NCBI GenBank assembly: GCA_025765615.1
Contig: JAIVFJ010000138.1
Location: 1-64,000, forward strand
Source: Zopfochytrium polystomum
Lineage: Eukaryota > Chytridiomycota > Chytridiomycetes > Chytridiales > Chytridiaceae
Length of the DNA stretch: 64,000 nucleotides
Reading direction: 5' to 3'
In this document: piece by piece, positions 44,108 to 56,900 of the stretch
Numbering within the stretch: position 1 is the first letter of the stretch
Layout of the letters: every line of letters starts with the position of its first letter
Translations under genes and position numbers: made by a program
Notes under the pieces: generated by a model
The model's input: the letters and a program-made list of their open reading frames with translations, nothing else
What the model was told of the DNA's origin: nothing
The model's database searches: none

Positions 44108-47100
44108 GGAGAGTGGGGGCGACAGTCTGCCGCCGTCGTACTTGCATTTGAAGCCGTTGTCGCGTTTTGGCTGGTGCTTTACGTGGCATTGCTTGGTTTG
44201 TTAATTTTATTTATTTTATTTTTTTTTTTTTTTTTTATCAAAGGGGGTTGAATGTTAGTTTGGTGCTTGAACGGGGGTTTTGCAATAGAGGAAGCGAGAC
44301 AGGCTTTCTTCAAGGGAGGGGCAGGGTTGGGGCTTGTGTATTCACCGTCAACAGGGTCGCAACTTTTTCGGTCGTTGTCTCAATCGAATCGGTCGAAACG
44401 AACACAAAGACTTCGGGCTTGAAGTTGAACAAGCTCGCGAACCAGCTCCGCTTTGGCGTGGACAGCGTCGGGGTGGGCAGTGCGGAGGCAGCGGGGTCGT
44501 CTTTTTGCGCCAATCAGTCGAAGGGGGTTGGGAGGGGACGAGATTTCCGGCAATTAATTGCCGTTCTTCACGGGAACAAAGGGAGGAAGAAAAAGAAAAT
44601 ATGCGGCGCTAAACTCACGCTTTTTGCGGTGGAATCGTGGAGTTTCCACCGTCCCTGTGCCGCCGGTTGCCGCGGCCGCGGTGGCCGAGGCGCTGCCCGC
44701 GCCGACCAAATTCGCGGTGGAAATGACGAGCCGCTTTCTCATTTCGTCCTTGTTTGCGACGCGCGCGCTGGGTGCGCGCTCCAGGGGTTTTTCGGCGGGT
44801 CCGGGCGGCGGTGCTGACAACGGGGATACCGTCTCGGACGCTCTCGATTGGTGGCTTTCTTCGAAACAGCTTATCGACGAGGCGCCCAACGGGCTGGAAA
44901 CTCGAACGTGCGCGTCTTGGTACTTTGCCGCGAGCCTGCGAAAAAAAAAAAAGGAGAGTGAAATAAAAAAGAGTTCCGGTTAGCTTCAAAGACCGGCAAC
45001 CCAGCAGAAGAGACCGTGCGACCGGGGAAAAAAAAAAAATCTCCTCACTTTCTATTTTGCCGACCGCCGGGACTGCCAGGCGCAGCGACCGCGCCGTCGC
45101 TCCCGCGGCTCAGCTCCTCCATGCTCCTGCGACCCGCCTCGTCCCCCCTACCGCCGCCGCCACCTTTCGCGCCATCGGCCTCGTCGCCCTCGCCGTCGCC
45201 GAGATTCCACTCGTCGCCGCCGCCGCCGCCGGTGCGCTGGTGGTGGTGGTGGCTCTGCAGCGCCGCCTGCTGCCCATCGCCGGCCAGCAAACTCGACGCC
45301 GACGGCATCGACGAGGACAGCGGGCTGCCGGACGCGCCGTACTGGTGGTGGTGGTGGTGGTGATGATGGTGGTGGTGGTGCGGATGGTGCACCGCGGTGG
45401 AAGCCGCACGGCCGATGCTGCCGCCGCCGCCGCCGCCCCCGCCGCCCCCGCCGCTGCCCCCGCCACCGCCGCTGGCCAGACACGCCTCGCTGCGGTACAA
45501 GTCGGTCCTCGAGACGCGCAAGCTCGCGACGGAGCCCGCGCGGGACCCGCGGACGGCGGCGGCCGCTCCCATATGCGTGAGCCCCTCGGCGACGGACGAC
45601 GCGAGGGAGTCTGCGCGGCGGCGCGGGGCGGTGCCGTCACCGTCCCACGCACCCCCGCCACCGCCGGCGGCAGCGTCGTAGTTCTCAAAGAGGTCGATCT
45701 TGCGCTGGAGCAGGAGCCCGTAAAACACCTTTTCGGGGCTCGGCGTCGGCGCGCAGACGGCGCGGACGACGTCGCGCTCGCTGTCCCATCCGAGCTGGCG
45801 CAGCGACGCGACGATTTCGAGGTCGACGTGGGAGGGGTCGGTCGGCTGGTGCAGACGGTGGGTGCTGCTGGTCGTGGCGGTCGTGTCGTCGCACAGGTAC
45901 TGCAGGGCGCCGGGGAATTTCGGAGGCCGCGAGTTCATCCATGGGTGGCGGAGCAGCTCGGCCATGGTGATGCGCTTGGCCGGGTCGACGACCAGCATGC
46001 GCTTGATGAGGTCTTTGGCGCCGGGGCTGACGTGGTCCGGAATGAAGAAGAGGCCGGTTTTTACCTTTTTTTTTTTAAAATACCATTGAACAGTTGGGGG
46101 AGTTGCGAAAGATCAGTTTTGGGGCGGCGGCGGATGTTTTGTTTCCGGTGAGGTCTGCAGAATCGGGGAAGGCTAGAGACCCAACCCCTCGTGTGCTCCT
46201 CACTCGGAAGACACTACCTTTCCAAGAAGCCGTCGAATATTCTCGTCATCAAACGGCAAGTTTCCAGTCAGCAACGCGTACAAGATGACGCCGCAGCTCC
46301 AAATGTCCGCGGGGGGTCCGTCGTATCTCGCCCCGCGGATGATTTCCGGACAGGCGTAGTGCGGGGATCCGCATGACGTTTCGAGCATGCGGCCTTGAAC
46401 CTGAAGACTGGCCATTCCGAAATCAGCTACCTTGACGTTCAAATCCCGGTCTAATAAGAGGTTCTGTTCCAAGGGGTGGGCGGGGGCCGGGTCCGCGAAA
46501 AAGGCGAAAAGTGGGTGCATGGGGTGACAGGTGGGAAGAAGGGTGGGGTTAAAGAGGACGGGGGTTGCGTACGGAGGGTCAGATTGCATGCGTGCAGGAC
46601 GAGGGCATGCCCAAAGGGAAGAGCCTCACCTCTGGTTTCAGGTCTCTATGACTGATACGATGGGGGTATTGTTACAATTGGCCGAAGACTCCAAAAACCA
46701 CGAAAATAAAAAATTCGTCTGCGCGAGAAAAAAAAAGAAAATGAAAAAAAAAACCCCTCACCAAATCAAATGTCTATGGCAAAAATCAACACCAAACATG
46801 ATCTGCTGGAAAAAGCCGAGCGCCTCGCTTTCCGATAGTCTTCCCTTCTTCACGAGGTAGTCGAAAAGCTCGCCGCCTTCGACGTGCTCCAAAACGAGGT
46901 ACCTGGGAAAACGTTGAACCCATTTCGATTTAGCAAACAGCAACCTGCCCTCTTGAACAACCCCCGCCCCCGCATACGCCCCAAAAACGTACAGCTCCTT
47001 ATCCGTCTCGTACACGTCATAAAGCTGCATCACGTGCGGGTGCTGTATCAGCTTCATGATGGTGATCTCCCGCTCAATTTTTTGGTTCACGCGGGCGGCC

Positions 47101-47797
47101 TTGGACGACACCTGCAGGCTGCCGCCGCCCGTGTCGTCGGGGATCCCTTCGCGCGGAATGATCTTGATGGCGACCTTTTGCGAAGGGTCGGCGATGTGGG
47201 TGCCGAGCTTGACGCGACCTGTTTTTCAAGGGGCGCGCGCGGGGGTGGGGAACCGTCGTAAATCGGCACCCAATTCCCGTCAGAGGGAGGAGTAAAAAAA
47301 GGGTACACAAAAATAAATAAGGAAATGGAGGGGAGGTGGTAGTCAAAGTTGAGAGGGGGGGTTGGGGCGAAAGAAGCATTACTTCAGTCAAGTGAAAAGC
47401 AGACCAAGGCGACACAAGCGGTCCATTCTACAAGCCTCGTCAGCACGCAGCAAAGCCACTCACCGGTGCTTCCAACGCCGAGCGTTTTGCCGACCACGTA
47501 AGGGCCGATGCGCTGCACGTCTCCGGCGGGGGCCGCCGATGCTCCGGGTGCTGCTGCTGCTGCTGCTGCTGCGGCGGCGGCGGCGGCGGCGGCGGCGCGC
47601 GTCGGCGACGGCGACGCACTCCCTTGCGCGGTCGTGGAAGGCGCGAGCGGCGGATGGGTCGGGGTATGCCGGCGCTGTGCGGCGGGTGACTGGGAGCGCG
47701 TCGGCGTCGAGGGCGAGCTGGTGTTTGCAGACCGAGTGGAGTGGTGCCGGCGAGGCGTCATCGTGGGCGACGGGGTGGCCAGCTTCGCGTCGGCCAT
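43651..47797 (-). CDS. BRSK/SAD-type (Nim1/Gin4-like) AMPK-related protein kinase
   Basis: The start at 47797 gives [20 protein letters not shown] and an Ala run. The kinase domain follows: [57 protein letters not shown] (on a 22-nt exon), [20 protein letters not shown] and the T-loop [14 protein letters not shown] that marks the BRSK group. After the domain comes a UBA-like [18 protein letters not shown]...[12 protein letters not shown]. Low-complexity Gly and His runs follow, then TPRFHRKK and [14 protein letters not shown], and a KA1-like [14 protein letters not shown]...[18 protein letters not shown], as in BRSK1/2. The stop is at 43651-43653. Such kinases control cell polarity in animals and morphogenesis and mitotic entry in fungi. 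Strength of identity is high for the group, moderate for the exact orthologue. Confidence 0.88.
43734..43869 (-). other. Kinase intron ending in a 38-A run
   Basis: The donor GTTTCC (after QFVQQQG) and acceptor AACCAG restore the KA1 frame. Between them lies a 38-nt A run in the sense of the gene (43738..43775), directly before the acceptor where pyrimidines are normal. This layout suggests a length-variable homopolymer rather than a standard acceptor. Confidence 0.6.
46630..46651 (-). other. 22-nt microexon carrying the kinase catalytic loop
   Basis: The exon reads T CAT AGA GAC CTG AAA CCA GAG. It is preceded by TATCAG and followed by GTGAGG. Joined to the upstream exon (which ends with two bases of a codon at 46762) and the downstream exon starting AACCTC, it gives HLICHRDLKPENLLLD, the exact catalytic-loop consensus. 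Confidence 0.85.
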
Positions 47798-48116
47798 GTT
47801 TTTCTTTTCGCGGTTGGGTCAATTGAGGGAGGGGCGGGGGCCCGGTGTGTGGCGGCGATGGAACGCGGAGACGCTTTTTGGAGGTAGTTTGTTTCGATTC
47901 GGGTGCGCGCCTTTCTGAGGTCTGCTCGCTGGTCTCCTTGGCTATCTCCTTCAGCTAACCTGGTCAGGGCCGGCGTGTGGAAGCCGCACCATGTACCGTC
48001 GCTACTCTATTTGTTTCTTGATGTGTGGCGAGGAGGCAAGGGGGGTGGATGCCGCAGGCAGGCCAAAACGCTGACAAACTCGGGGTGGTGCCTCGGTGTT
48101 TGTCGAACAGGCACCT
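47798..48116. other. Kinase promoter / acyltransferase 3' spacer
   Basis: 319 bp between two minus-strand genes. Nothing specific was recognised. Confidence 0.5.
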
Positions 48117-50144
48117 CTATTCGCTTTTTCTCTTTTCTCCAGACACCCTCCGTACGGCCGCGCGAAGGCCGGGTATGTACGCAAGCGCCGCGCCAACGAT
48201 CATGCCAACGTGAATGATGTACCCGACCGACGCCCACAGCTTTATGCCGAGATCAAGACGCTGCAAAGGGAATGGTCCGCAAATGTAGTTCATTGCGGCC
48301 TGCGTGAAGACCCATCCCAAAAAGTCGTAGAGAGGGCGCAGTCTCACAAACGGTGAAGTTTCGGACACGACGAGTGGTCGCAGCGTTTGCCGAATGCTTG
48401 CACCCGCGCCAGTGAGAAGCGCGCCGGAGAGAAAAGTGAGATAGTATCCGGGATCTGCGAGGGGACCAGCCAAACAGAGAACGCGTCAGCTTGCTGAATG
48501 CGCTTTGCAGCGGCACACCATCGTTTCCGCCCCCTTCACTCTTTTCCCCGCTCCACTTTCAATCGAGCGCTTCACGAAACTCACAAAAACCGTGCCAGAA
48601 AGCCGAGGCCATCCAAGTCAATAAACTCGCGACGGAGGACCCGACACCAACCGACTTGACCAGCCGAAGGTAAACGGAATTCCTCATCCACTGGTTCGTT
48701 TTCAAATTCCAGTTTCCTATGTAGTCGCGAGGGCATTGAGCGGTTTCCACGTCGTAAACAGAAGCGTTGGAAGCCGCAACCCATCTGTGAGCAAACTTTG
48801 TGGGAGACTTTGAGCTGGCGGCGGTCCCACTCTCCACAGGGAGATAGCCCGAGTAGCCCACACCACAAAGAATGCAAGCTGCTTCAGCAAGTTTCCAGAC
48901 ACCGTAGTATTTACATCGTTGGATCAGTCCCGCGACTTGTATGTACCAGAGGCTGCTCCTTTAAGGGTAAGGAACACGCACAAAACGGGGTCGGAAACAA
49001 TCGCTGACCGGAACAAGAGCGAATACTTTAGGAACGACTCTTGGACGCAGTGTTCGTGACTCCACGGTCCGCCAAATTTCAAAAAAATGCCGGTCGTGAC
49101 AATGGAAACTGTAAAAGTCCGTAAAAATGGGATGAAAGACGAGGGAGCTTTGCTGTATGGTTCCTGTCGTCGCACTGCCGTTTAGAAAAGAAAAAAAAAC
49201 AATTCCACAGTCGACTTGCCTCGTTGCGGGCCCATCGCCGATACTCGGAAAATTCGAAAGCGGGTCCAACAAGAAAGTTTGCAAAGAACAGAGAATATCC
49301 AAGGAATTCTGTGAGGGAGGGTATTTCCTTGATCGCGCGTTGATTCTGGCCAGGGGAGAGTTGCTGCGGAGGGGTATTAAACAATCCGCTGCAACAGAGA
49401 AAAAAAATCTGAAAGCGTGCGCACGCGCTTACGCTGGAGGGAAGGGTGCCGTCGTACACGGCCCAAGAGAAAGTGGACATTTTGATAACCACCACCATCA
49501 GCGGTGCGGACACGTCGTCAGAGCCGGGGTGCAAGAGCTGGATGTAAATGTAACTTTGTTGTTTTTTTTGATTTTTTTTTTTTTTTTGATCGAACATGCG
49601 CGGATTGAGAAGAGTTAAAATAAATTTCGGCGCGGTGTGGAAACGTGACAACGTACAGCGCGGCCAAGTGGAGAAGGTTTGCTGTGGTCACGAACAACGG
49701 GGTCCAGGTTGACGACGGCGCGATGCGCACGAGGGCGTACGAGGCGAGAACGGCGCCGACGACGCGAGCGACGAGGATGGGATCGTAGCATCCATGCAGG
49801 AGGGTGAGGGTGGAGGCGATGGAAATCGCGTGGCGAAGCAACTCGGCCGTCTTTGAGGACTCCCGTTTCGGAAAAAGCGCGAAGACTGCGGCAACAGGAA
49901 GCGAGAGGAACAGAATGACTGGTGTGCGGAAGAGAGTTTGAATGAGCGTATGCATTATGTGTGCGTGTGTGTGCGTGTGTGAGTGTGAGTGTGGGTGTGT
50001 GTGTGTGAGTGTGTGTGTGTGCCAGTGTCAGTGTGTGCGCGAGTGTCAGTGTGTGTGCGAGTGCCAGTCCCCACCTGCTGCGCGGAGTGCCGGCCGCCCG
50101 ACGGCGCCGCCAGACGCCGACGCCGCGAGGAGCAGTAACCACAT
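48117..50144 (-). CDS. MBOAT lysophospholipid acyltransferase (ALE1/LPCAT/MBOAT1 type)
   Basis: This ER multi-pass enzyme reacylates lysophospholipids with acyl-CoA in the Lands cycle. The main N-terminal exon gives VILFLSLPVAAVFALFP and several hydrophobic helices. RAIKEIPSLTEFLGYSLFFA and FLVGPAFEFSEYRRW are the conserved cytosolic/membrane block. NWNLKTNQWMRNSVYLR carries the conserved Asn motif. Joining exons across a GTGAGT intron near 48590 creates AFWHGFYPGYYLTF, which holds the MBOAT catalytic His and matches animal enzymes residue for residue. LNYICGPF-like and LWASVGYIIHVGM end the core, with a basic C-terminus stopping at 48117. An upstream exon from 50144 (MWLLLLAASASGGAVGRPAL) joins in phase across a GT-rich intron. 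The alternative start is 49955. Confidence 0.9.
49956..50070. repeat. (GT)n-rich imperfect repeat in the acyltransferase first intron
   Basis: About 110 bp of GTGTGT interrupted by GA, GC and CC steps. It lies within the proposed first intron of the minus-strand gene. Confidence 0.85.
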
Positions 50145-50930
50145 TGATGGAAGCGGTGGTGGTGGAGTGATGTCGAATGAAAAAATTCGCCGATCGATCA
50201 CACTCCTCCTTGTCACGCACACACGCACACACACACGCACACACACGCACACACGCACACACGCACACACGCACACACACACACACACTCACACACAACA
50301 CAAACTCGAAAAGAAGGAAGAAAAGAGATTCATATAAAACGGCCCCCAAATCCCACACCGCGTCAGGCCTTACGATCCCCCCATGCTCCCGCTTCCGCCG
50401 CCGAGAGAACGGTCAAGCGCCTGCGCCGGCGCGCCGCGCGCACCTGTTTGCGCCCGCGACCGGCGGACACGCGCTCCTCCCCGATCTGCTCTCTCGCGTA
50501 CTCGCGTAGGGCGCCCCCTTCACGCTCCCTCTCCCTCACGAACACGCCCAATTTCACGCACCTTCACACTATCACACCGTCATACTGTCTGTCACACACG
50601 CACAAACTCTCTCTCGCACCCCTCTTTCCTTCACACACACACACACACACACACCCAGGCATAATACCAAGCGGCACGCATTTTGCATATCGTTGCGTGG
50701 CGCTACATGGCTGCAATGGAAGAGCATCGAGTAGGCCATCCTTCTAATCGATCGGCAGGGCAGAAACTTTCACACCCCCAGCCGCATCGTTCGCTTGGAT
50801 GGCAAATCATACGCATTATTGCATCATGCAAGTCGATATGATAATAATAACACATGGATTCTGTTTTTTTTCGTGGATCCGTGCGCGTGTGTTTGTTTGC
50901 ACAAGGACCGTTCAGGCACTAGCTCGTGGC
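50145..50930. other. Acyltransferase 5' region with (CA)n tracts
   Basis: No gene was recognised. An imperfect CA repeat occupies about 50213-50298 and another about 50632-50655. The frames that translate as His/Thr or Val/Cys runs are artefacts of these repeats. Confidence 0.6.
50213..50298. repeat. (CA)n imperfect microsatellite
   Basis: CACA steps broken by CACG units, about 86 bp, just upstream of the proposed acyltransferase start. Confidence 0.9.
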
Positions 50931-51164
50931 TGGCCTGTGACGGTGACGATGACGATGACAATGAAGCAAAGATGCATTCCAAATGTTTGCAATACACGCC
51001 GGGACCACCGTTTGCTCCGTTGCAGAGACAGCGCCTCCAATAGGTAACGAGCTGCCTGGTCGTAGCACCCGAGTTGCACCATTGCTATTGAGCTTTCGTA
51101 GTAGGATGGATTGATGGCGACCTGTTGTGTTGAGTTTGCCACTAATGCCCCAACGAGCATGTAG
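50931..51164 (-). pseudogene. PEX5-like C-terminal TPR fragment
   Basis: PEX5 is the peroxisomal targeting-signal receptor. After a CTAG acceptor near 51165 the minus strand reads YMLVGALVANSTQQVAINPS, then YYESSIAMVQLGCYDQAARY and LLEALSLQ. This aligns with the last TPRs of PEX5 (LGATLAN..., GYxxxRYNLGIS, LGxxxEAxxHxLEAL). About 13 residues of one helix are missing between NSTQQ and VAINPS. Past SLQ the expected NIW motif (ACIANIWNASLLH) is in another frame. I found no clear upstream exons with the rest of PEX5. It may be a broken fragment, or the 3' exon of a gene whose other exons I missed. Confidence 0.45.
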
Positions 51165-53270
51165 TCTAGAAGAAACAAAGAGGGGGAAGAGCAGGAAGCA
51201 ATTTCCCAAACAGTTCATTTTACTTTCCTTTCGAGACAAATATGTTGATTGATTTCGTTTTGCTTGCTGGAAATGCGCGGTCCACCTCGGCGTTTTCTTT
51301 AGCGGGATGCTTTACACCTCGGAGAAAGCACGAATTCGTCGAACCAACCTTGAGCTTGGCGAAAGAGGTTTGTTTTGCGGCACTGAGTCTCTGCCGCCAA
51401 CAGCAAAGTTAAACCACCCAATCTTCAGCTCGATGGTGTGTAAAGGCGGTGCTCGGCTAACTCCGCTTCCTTGGCTTTTGCGTTCAACAGCAGGCGTGGT
51501 TGCACTCGCAATGCGTTCGACTGGACAAACACACACAGGGACATACACGTGCGCACGCACGCACACACACACACGCACACACACGCACTGCACAACGCGC
51601 CTCGACATCATCTTCACGTCCGTCTCAGCGAGCCCCGCGGCGTCTCCTTAAGGGCCAGCCTGTTGGGCTCGTCCTCAACCGACGGCGACAAAGCCTGACT
51701 GCACGTCCTCGAAGGTGTAACGAGTGCGACGCCTCGGGCTGGAAGGAAGGAAGTAGGGGGAACACGGCCGTGTGGCGGCGAGGTTTGGCGGGTGAGGTTG
51801 GGGCGGCGCTGCCGAGGTGGCGAGGGCCAGGAGCACGGAGGAGGCGGCGAAGGCGCGGGGTGCGGCCGGACGGTTTCCTTCCTTCAAAGTTGTTGCAACT
51901 CTTTTTTTTCTTCTTTTTTCTCACCAGACGTCGGCTCGGGAAACACCTCAACGAGTCAAAAGTGTATCCCTGTGGCCCGTTCTCCCCTCGTCAACGAGCA
52001 GATAATTGGGGGAAACGTACCCCATCAAGTAAACGTAATTATTCTGGACGAATTGCCCTTTGGAGCAGCGTTTGCAAACGCCTCTTTCACTTCTAAAAGG
52101 GCGACAAACGTGGCCAGAAATAACCCACACAGGCCTTCATGTCCTCGCCGTACTCTACACCTAATGCGCCTTGCAGTTTCGCAGTTCGCCGCGTCGAATG
52201 AGCCTTCCAAGAACTACCAATTCAGATCCGTAGATGAAGCAATTGGCAAGCTTCAACAACAATACAACTCGGCAAGTTGGCCCGCCCTTCACACAGCATC
52301 AGCTGACATCCCACAACTGCGAGAAGCTCGGTCGGCGGCAGCTACACGAAGAGTGGTGGGAAGTGGGGGATGGGCGGGGGTGCCTTAGTGGGCGCCTCAA
52401 ACGAGACGCAAGGGAGTGGGAATAGCGTCTCTTATGAGTGATTACGGCGATCAATTTTGTAAGTTTCCCCGAGAAGACTGCACGGCTTTGCTTCGCTCGT
52501 TCCATCCTTCAATCGCTTCCTATTAGTGCACTTGCACATTCGTTCCCGGGACCTCCGGAGCTTTGTGCCACGATGGTAAGATGAAAGCCAGGCGAGGAGC
52601 TCTGTTGTGAAGACGGAGCTCGTGGAGGCTAGAAATGAAGGAGATGGTTAGCAAGAGTTCTGATGACTCTGAACAATCCGGCATTCGGGTGGAATCGAAG
52701 ATAAAAACCTGTGGTGCGGTGAGTGCAGGGTGCAGGCTTTGAATAATAGATAGAGGAGTTCAAAGTCTGCTTTGGCACGGTGTCAGGCACTTCTTCTCTG
52801 GAGGGGCCAAGCACTGGAGGAAAGTATTTGTGTTGGTTTGTAAGAGAAACACGACAGCGCAAAGATTCTTCTCAGAAAGGACATGCTAAACGAAGGATAG
52901 AGAGAGCCGATCATGAACGCAAGGATTGCCAGATGCAGGCAAATAAACCCGCGGGGGTAGTTCACACAATCAATGGTAGCGCCAAATCGGTGCAAGGTGC
53001 GAGTTTGTGCCAAACCCATTGGTAGGGTCTGCAAGCGTGGCAAGTGCCATCTCTGCAAGTCCTGGAGGAAGTGGAACTGTCACGAATCTTTCCTTTCCGT
53101 TGGCGCAATGTTTTATTTATTTTATAGTTATCTTTATCTTTATTTTTAATATTTTTTTTTGTTTTTCTTTTACCAAAATTAAGCGCTTGCCATCAGTTGT
53201 TTTGGTAGGCCCCTCTGTTTGTATGCATATGATTGCGTTACGGGGACCCGTGGGGCTGGCCAGCCTTGTT

Positions 53271-53301
53271 GGTTGATTGATTGATTGATTGATTGATTGA
53301 T
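53271..53301. repeat. (GATT)n microsatellite
   Basis: Seven consecutive GATT units. Confidence 0.9.
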
Positions 53302-53433
53302 TTGGGTCGATTGAGGCGTCGTCCAATTTACGGACAACCCATAGGAAAGACATTTCGGGTGGGGCGGGTTTTGCCATTACATCCAATCAGCGGGGGGAGA
53401 TGGTTTGACCTTATGCATGCTGTCTCTCTGTCT

Positions 53434-53468
<35 letters not shown>

Positions 53469-53610
53469 CTTTCGGCGTACAAGTCCCTGACTTTGACCAA
53501 TCTGTGTGAACAAATCAAATCCGTGAAAAAGAAAAGCGCCTCAAAACTGTAATGAATACCTATCGCTGCCGAATTTGTCGAGCGGGATTCTGTTTCTGAA
53601 ACACGTTAAT

Positions 53611-53630
53611 GCGAGAGACAGAGAGAGAGC

Positions 53631-53663
<33 letters not shown>

Positions 53664-53680
53664 GGAAAGAGAGAGAGGGT
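53611..53680. repeat. Imperfect (GA)n microsatellite
   Basis: GA repeat broken by CA, GC and GGAAA steps. Confidence 0.85.
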
Positions 53681-53989
53681 AACAGACTGATCGACAAATT
53701 AAAAAAAAAAAAGTGTACTGCGAGTCAAAGGAGGAGGAGGAGCAAGCGGGCGAGCCCCCCACCTACTCTCGTAACATAGACGTACTACTCGCGTTTCGCA
53801 TCGACTCGTGTTAGAAGGAAGGAAGGAAGGAAGGAGCCGCCTCTACCCCGCCTTCCGACCCAACCGCCAGCCCGGAGAGGAGTGAGCAAACGAGCGAGCA
53901 AACAAACGAACGTACGAACGAGACAAGGCGTCCCCAGCTAGGTGGCAACCAGTTCAAAGAACACAAGGAACAGCAACTCCTTGGACTTC

Positions 53990-56900
53990 ATGCTGCAGCA
54001 GCAGCAACAGCAGCAGCAGCACCAGCGGCCGTTCGCACCTCCAGCGCCCTTCCAGCAGCAGCAACAGCAGCAACCGCAGCAACTGCAACTGCCTCCACCA
54101 CTCGCAGCTGCAGTCGTGCTGCCCTCAATGGTCACTGCCTCTCTTAGCACTGGCACCGCCGGTACTGCTCTCGCCGGTGCTCCACAGCTTCCCCTTCCGC
54201 AGCAGCCACACTCGCTTGCCATGCACCATCTGAATGCGAACGACTCCCGCGCGAACTTGCACCTGCAGCAGCACAACCTCCACCAGCAGCAGCAACAGCA
54301 ACAGAACTTTCTTCAGCAGAGTCGGGGCCAACAGCACTTTCAGCAGTCGCCCCACCAGTTGGCGGCCCTCAACTTGTATCAACTGCAGAGAACGGTCCCT
54401 GGGATGGTCCCGGCACTCTCCATGAATGCCGGGCCCCCCGCACCTGCGCAGGCGTTTTTCGGTGCCGTTCCCGACAGCCAACTGCCCGCACACGTACACA
54501 AAACCATGCTCGAGCCTGTCCCTGGCCTGACTCGAATGCACGGACCCTTGTTTGAGGAAATGGAGCGACAGCAAATCGCCCACATGAATTTGATGAAACA
54601 GCAGCAAGCTATCCTCAGCCAGCAGATTGCCGCTCTGCAGCACGAAATGGCTCGCGTCGATTTCAAGCAACTGGAGCTTCACCAGGCTATCCAACGTCAG
54701 CAACACCATGAAATGTCCCAACAACTTTCTGGCATCCAACCGCCATTGCCAGTGGGCCAAGGAGGCGCGCCAATGGGACCGGTAGCTGCTCACGGCCTTG
54801 CTACGGTTCTCCCCGCTCCGGCGTTGTCGTCCTTGGGTCGCTCAAAGTCTCACTCTGTCTTATCGGCCGCGGCCGTTTCTTCAATCGTGGACTCGTATGC
54901 GTTTGGCAACGAAAATCTCGCTGATGACGGCGGCACGGGGCAGTCCGCCCAGTTTCAGCCGTTCCCCAAGTTGGATCGCTACTTGAACAATCGAACCAGC
55001 AGCATGACGCGGTCTTCGGCCCTGTCATCCGCGCCGGACTCGCCGTACGCAAGCTCTATCGCTCCAACCCTCAGATCAGCTCATTTGTCGGACGCCTCAA
55101 CTTTGGTCTCTGCCCCATCACCCCTCCACTCTGCGTTGTCTTTGGAGTACCCCGCAAACAGACCGCTGTCACACTTTTCTGCAGTTCAAGAGCCAGTGCC
55201 CGGGAGCGTTACTCTTGCCGCTGCTCCCCAAGGCAACAGAGTGATCCCACCCCAAGCAAGCAACCAGTTCTCGGCCGAGTTGAACATATTGGACAGCCTC
55301 TTGCTTGCCCAGTCTCCCGGACGGCCAACCACAAAGCAAATGGACATAGTTACTTCCATGAAACCAAACCTCCAACATCAAGAGCTTTCGATGACCCAAA
55401 ACCTCCCACATTCGCACCAACGATACGCCTCCATTCCACTACCTCCCGCTCCACAAACGAAACGACGCGAGTCACCGGTCCCGCCGCCCGTAATAACAAA
55501 CTCGCCCAACCAGAAAGCGACGGACCCCAACACAATGCCGAGTGCAAATTCCTCACTGTTTTTCAAATCCGCACCTCTACCTCCAAGTTCACCGGTATCT
55601 GTAGTCGCTGCGAGTGAATTTCGTATGGTAGGACACTATCGTCTGCTTTTGCTTGAAAGCCTGAGTACTAAAAATTAAGGGTTCTTCGCTCCTTACCCCT
55701 TTTGTGCGATGCAGAGGACCACAGACCACCTTTTGGACAGCGACGCGTCGGGAATTCAATACCGCCGATCATCAGAGCCTAACGTCCACTACGCACAACA
55801 TCAGCCGAGGGAACTGCTGCACCGCCACCAACAGCCCAGTCCCGCCCACTCCATTCAACACCACGGGCCCATGCACAGCCCGAGCCCCCACTCGTCACAA
55901 CCCTCCCAAGGCCGACTAAGCCTCCACAGCCCAAGCATCTCATCCCAATTATCTGCTCCCGCGTCCCACCGCGTCCCGTCGCTCACGCTGGCGCCAAGGT
56001 CGACCCCCGCGCAGCTGGACACCGAGTCGCAGCCGCCGTCGCCGCCACCGCGCGACGCGTCTCAGCAGCAGCAGCAGCGAGCAGCTGTCGCGTTCAGCGA
56101 CCTCATCGCCAAGCCTGACCTCCACCTCATTGGATGCCTCTTTGCGAGGCCCCACCCTTCGGCCGCTGACTTTCGGCCGCACACCGTCGCCATATGGAGC
56201 GGAAAGCTGTTTGTCTTTGCCAACGCCTACCCGACGCACGAGCAGCGGCCGTTGGCGTGCCTCCACGTCCAGGACGCCGCCGCCGCCGCCGCCTCGTCAG
56301 CCGGCGAAGCCAACAGCGCGGCGACCGCGGCCCCAGCCGTTATAAACGTCGACAGCGACCCGGCGGTCGCACGGTTTACCGTGCGTGCGGTCGACGACGC
56401 CGTCACTGCCGTCGCCGCGGACGTACCCGGTACCACAACAGCGACTACAGCCCAACCGGCTCCGACGACGACGACGGCGGCGTGGGAGTTCCAGGCGGAC
56501 ACGCGCGATACGATGAAGACGTGGCTCGACCGGCTCGGGTACCAGGCACCCGCGACGGCGGCGGCGGAGCGGGCCGAGTCCCCGGAGGACGACACGCTGC
56601 CGCGCCGCCGCGCGGGCAAGTCGGACAAGAACAAGGCGGCGGAGATCCTCGGGCTCGCCGGCGCTGCGGCCGTCGTCGCCGGCCTCGTCGGCGGAGGCAG
56701 CGGCGGCAGCAGCAGCAGCAGCATCCGCACCCCGGCGATGTCAGCGGTGGTGGACGCAACAGCGGCGGTCGCGGCGGTGCCCGCCGCCGCGCCGTCGTCG
56801 AACTCACAGATGTTCCCCGTCCGCATGGACAGCCGGCTCCCCGGCGCGATCCCCGGCGCGACGTCTGTCGACGCGACGGCGCGAGGGCCGACGACGCAGC

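Larger units (their letters stand above)
51165..53941. other. 2.8-kb region without a confident gene
   Basis: It may contain upstream exons of the PEX5-like fragment, for example a minus-strand RYTFEDVQSGFVAV near 51700. It may also contain a + strand stretch (NEPSKNYQFRSVDEAIGKLQ near 52200-52260) that looks coding but matches nothing I recognise. Simple repeats are dense: CA (51540-51590), GATT (53271-53301), TC (53436-53470), GA (53611-53680) and AAGG (53816-53835). Confidence 0.4.

Noticed and set aside
45057..46151. 364-residue open frame on the + strand
   Set aside because: Antisense to the kinase gene, whose minus-strand frame carries recognisable kinase, UBA and KA1 motifs. The + frame is Arg/Ala-rich shadow sequence.
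50046..50288. Val/Cys-rich and His/Thr-rich open frames
   Set aside because: Translations of CA/GT microsatellites.
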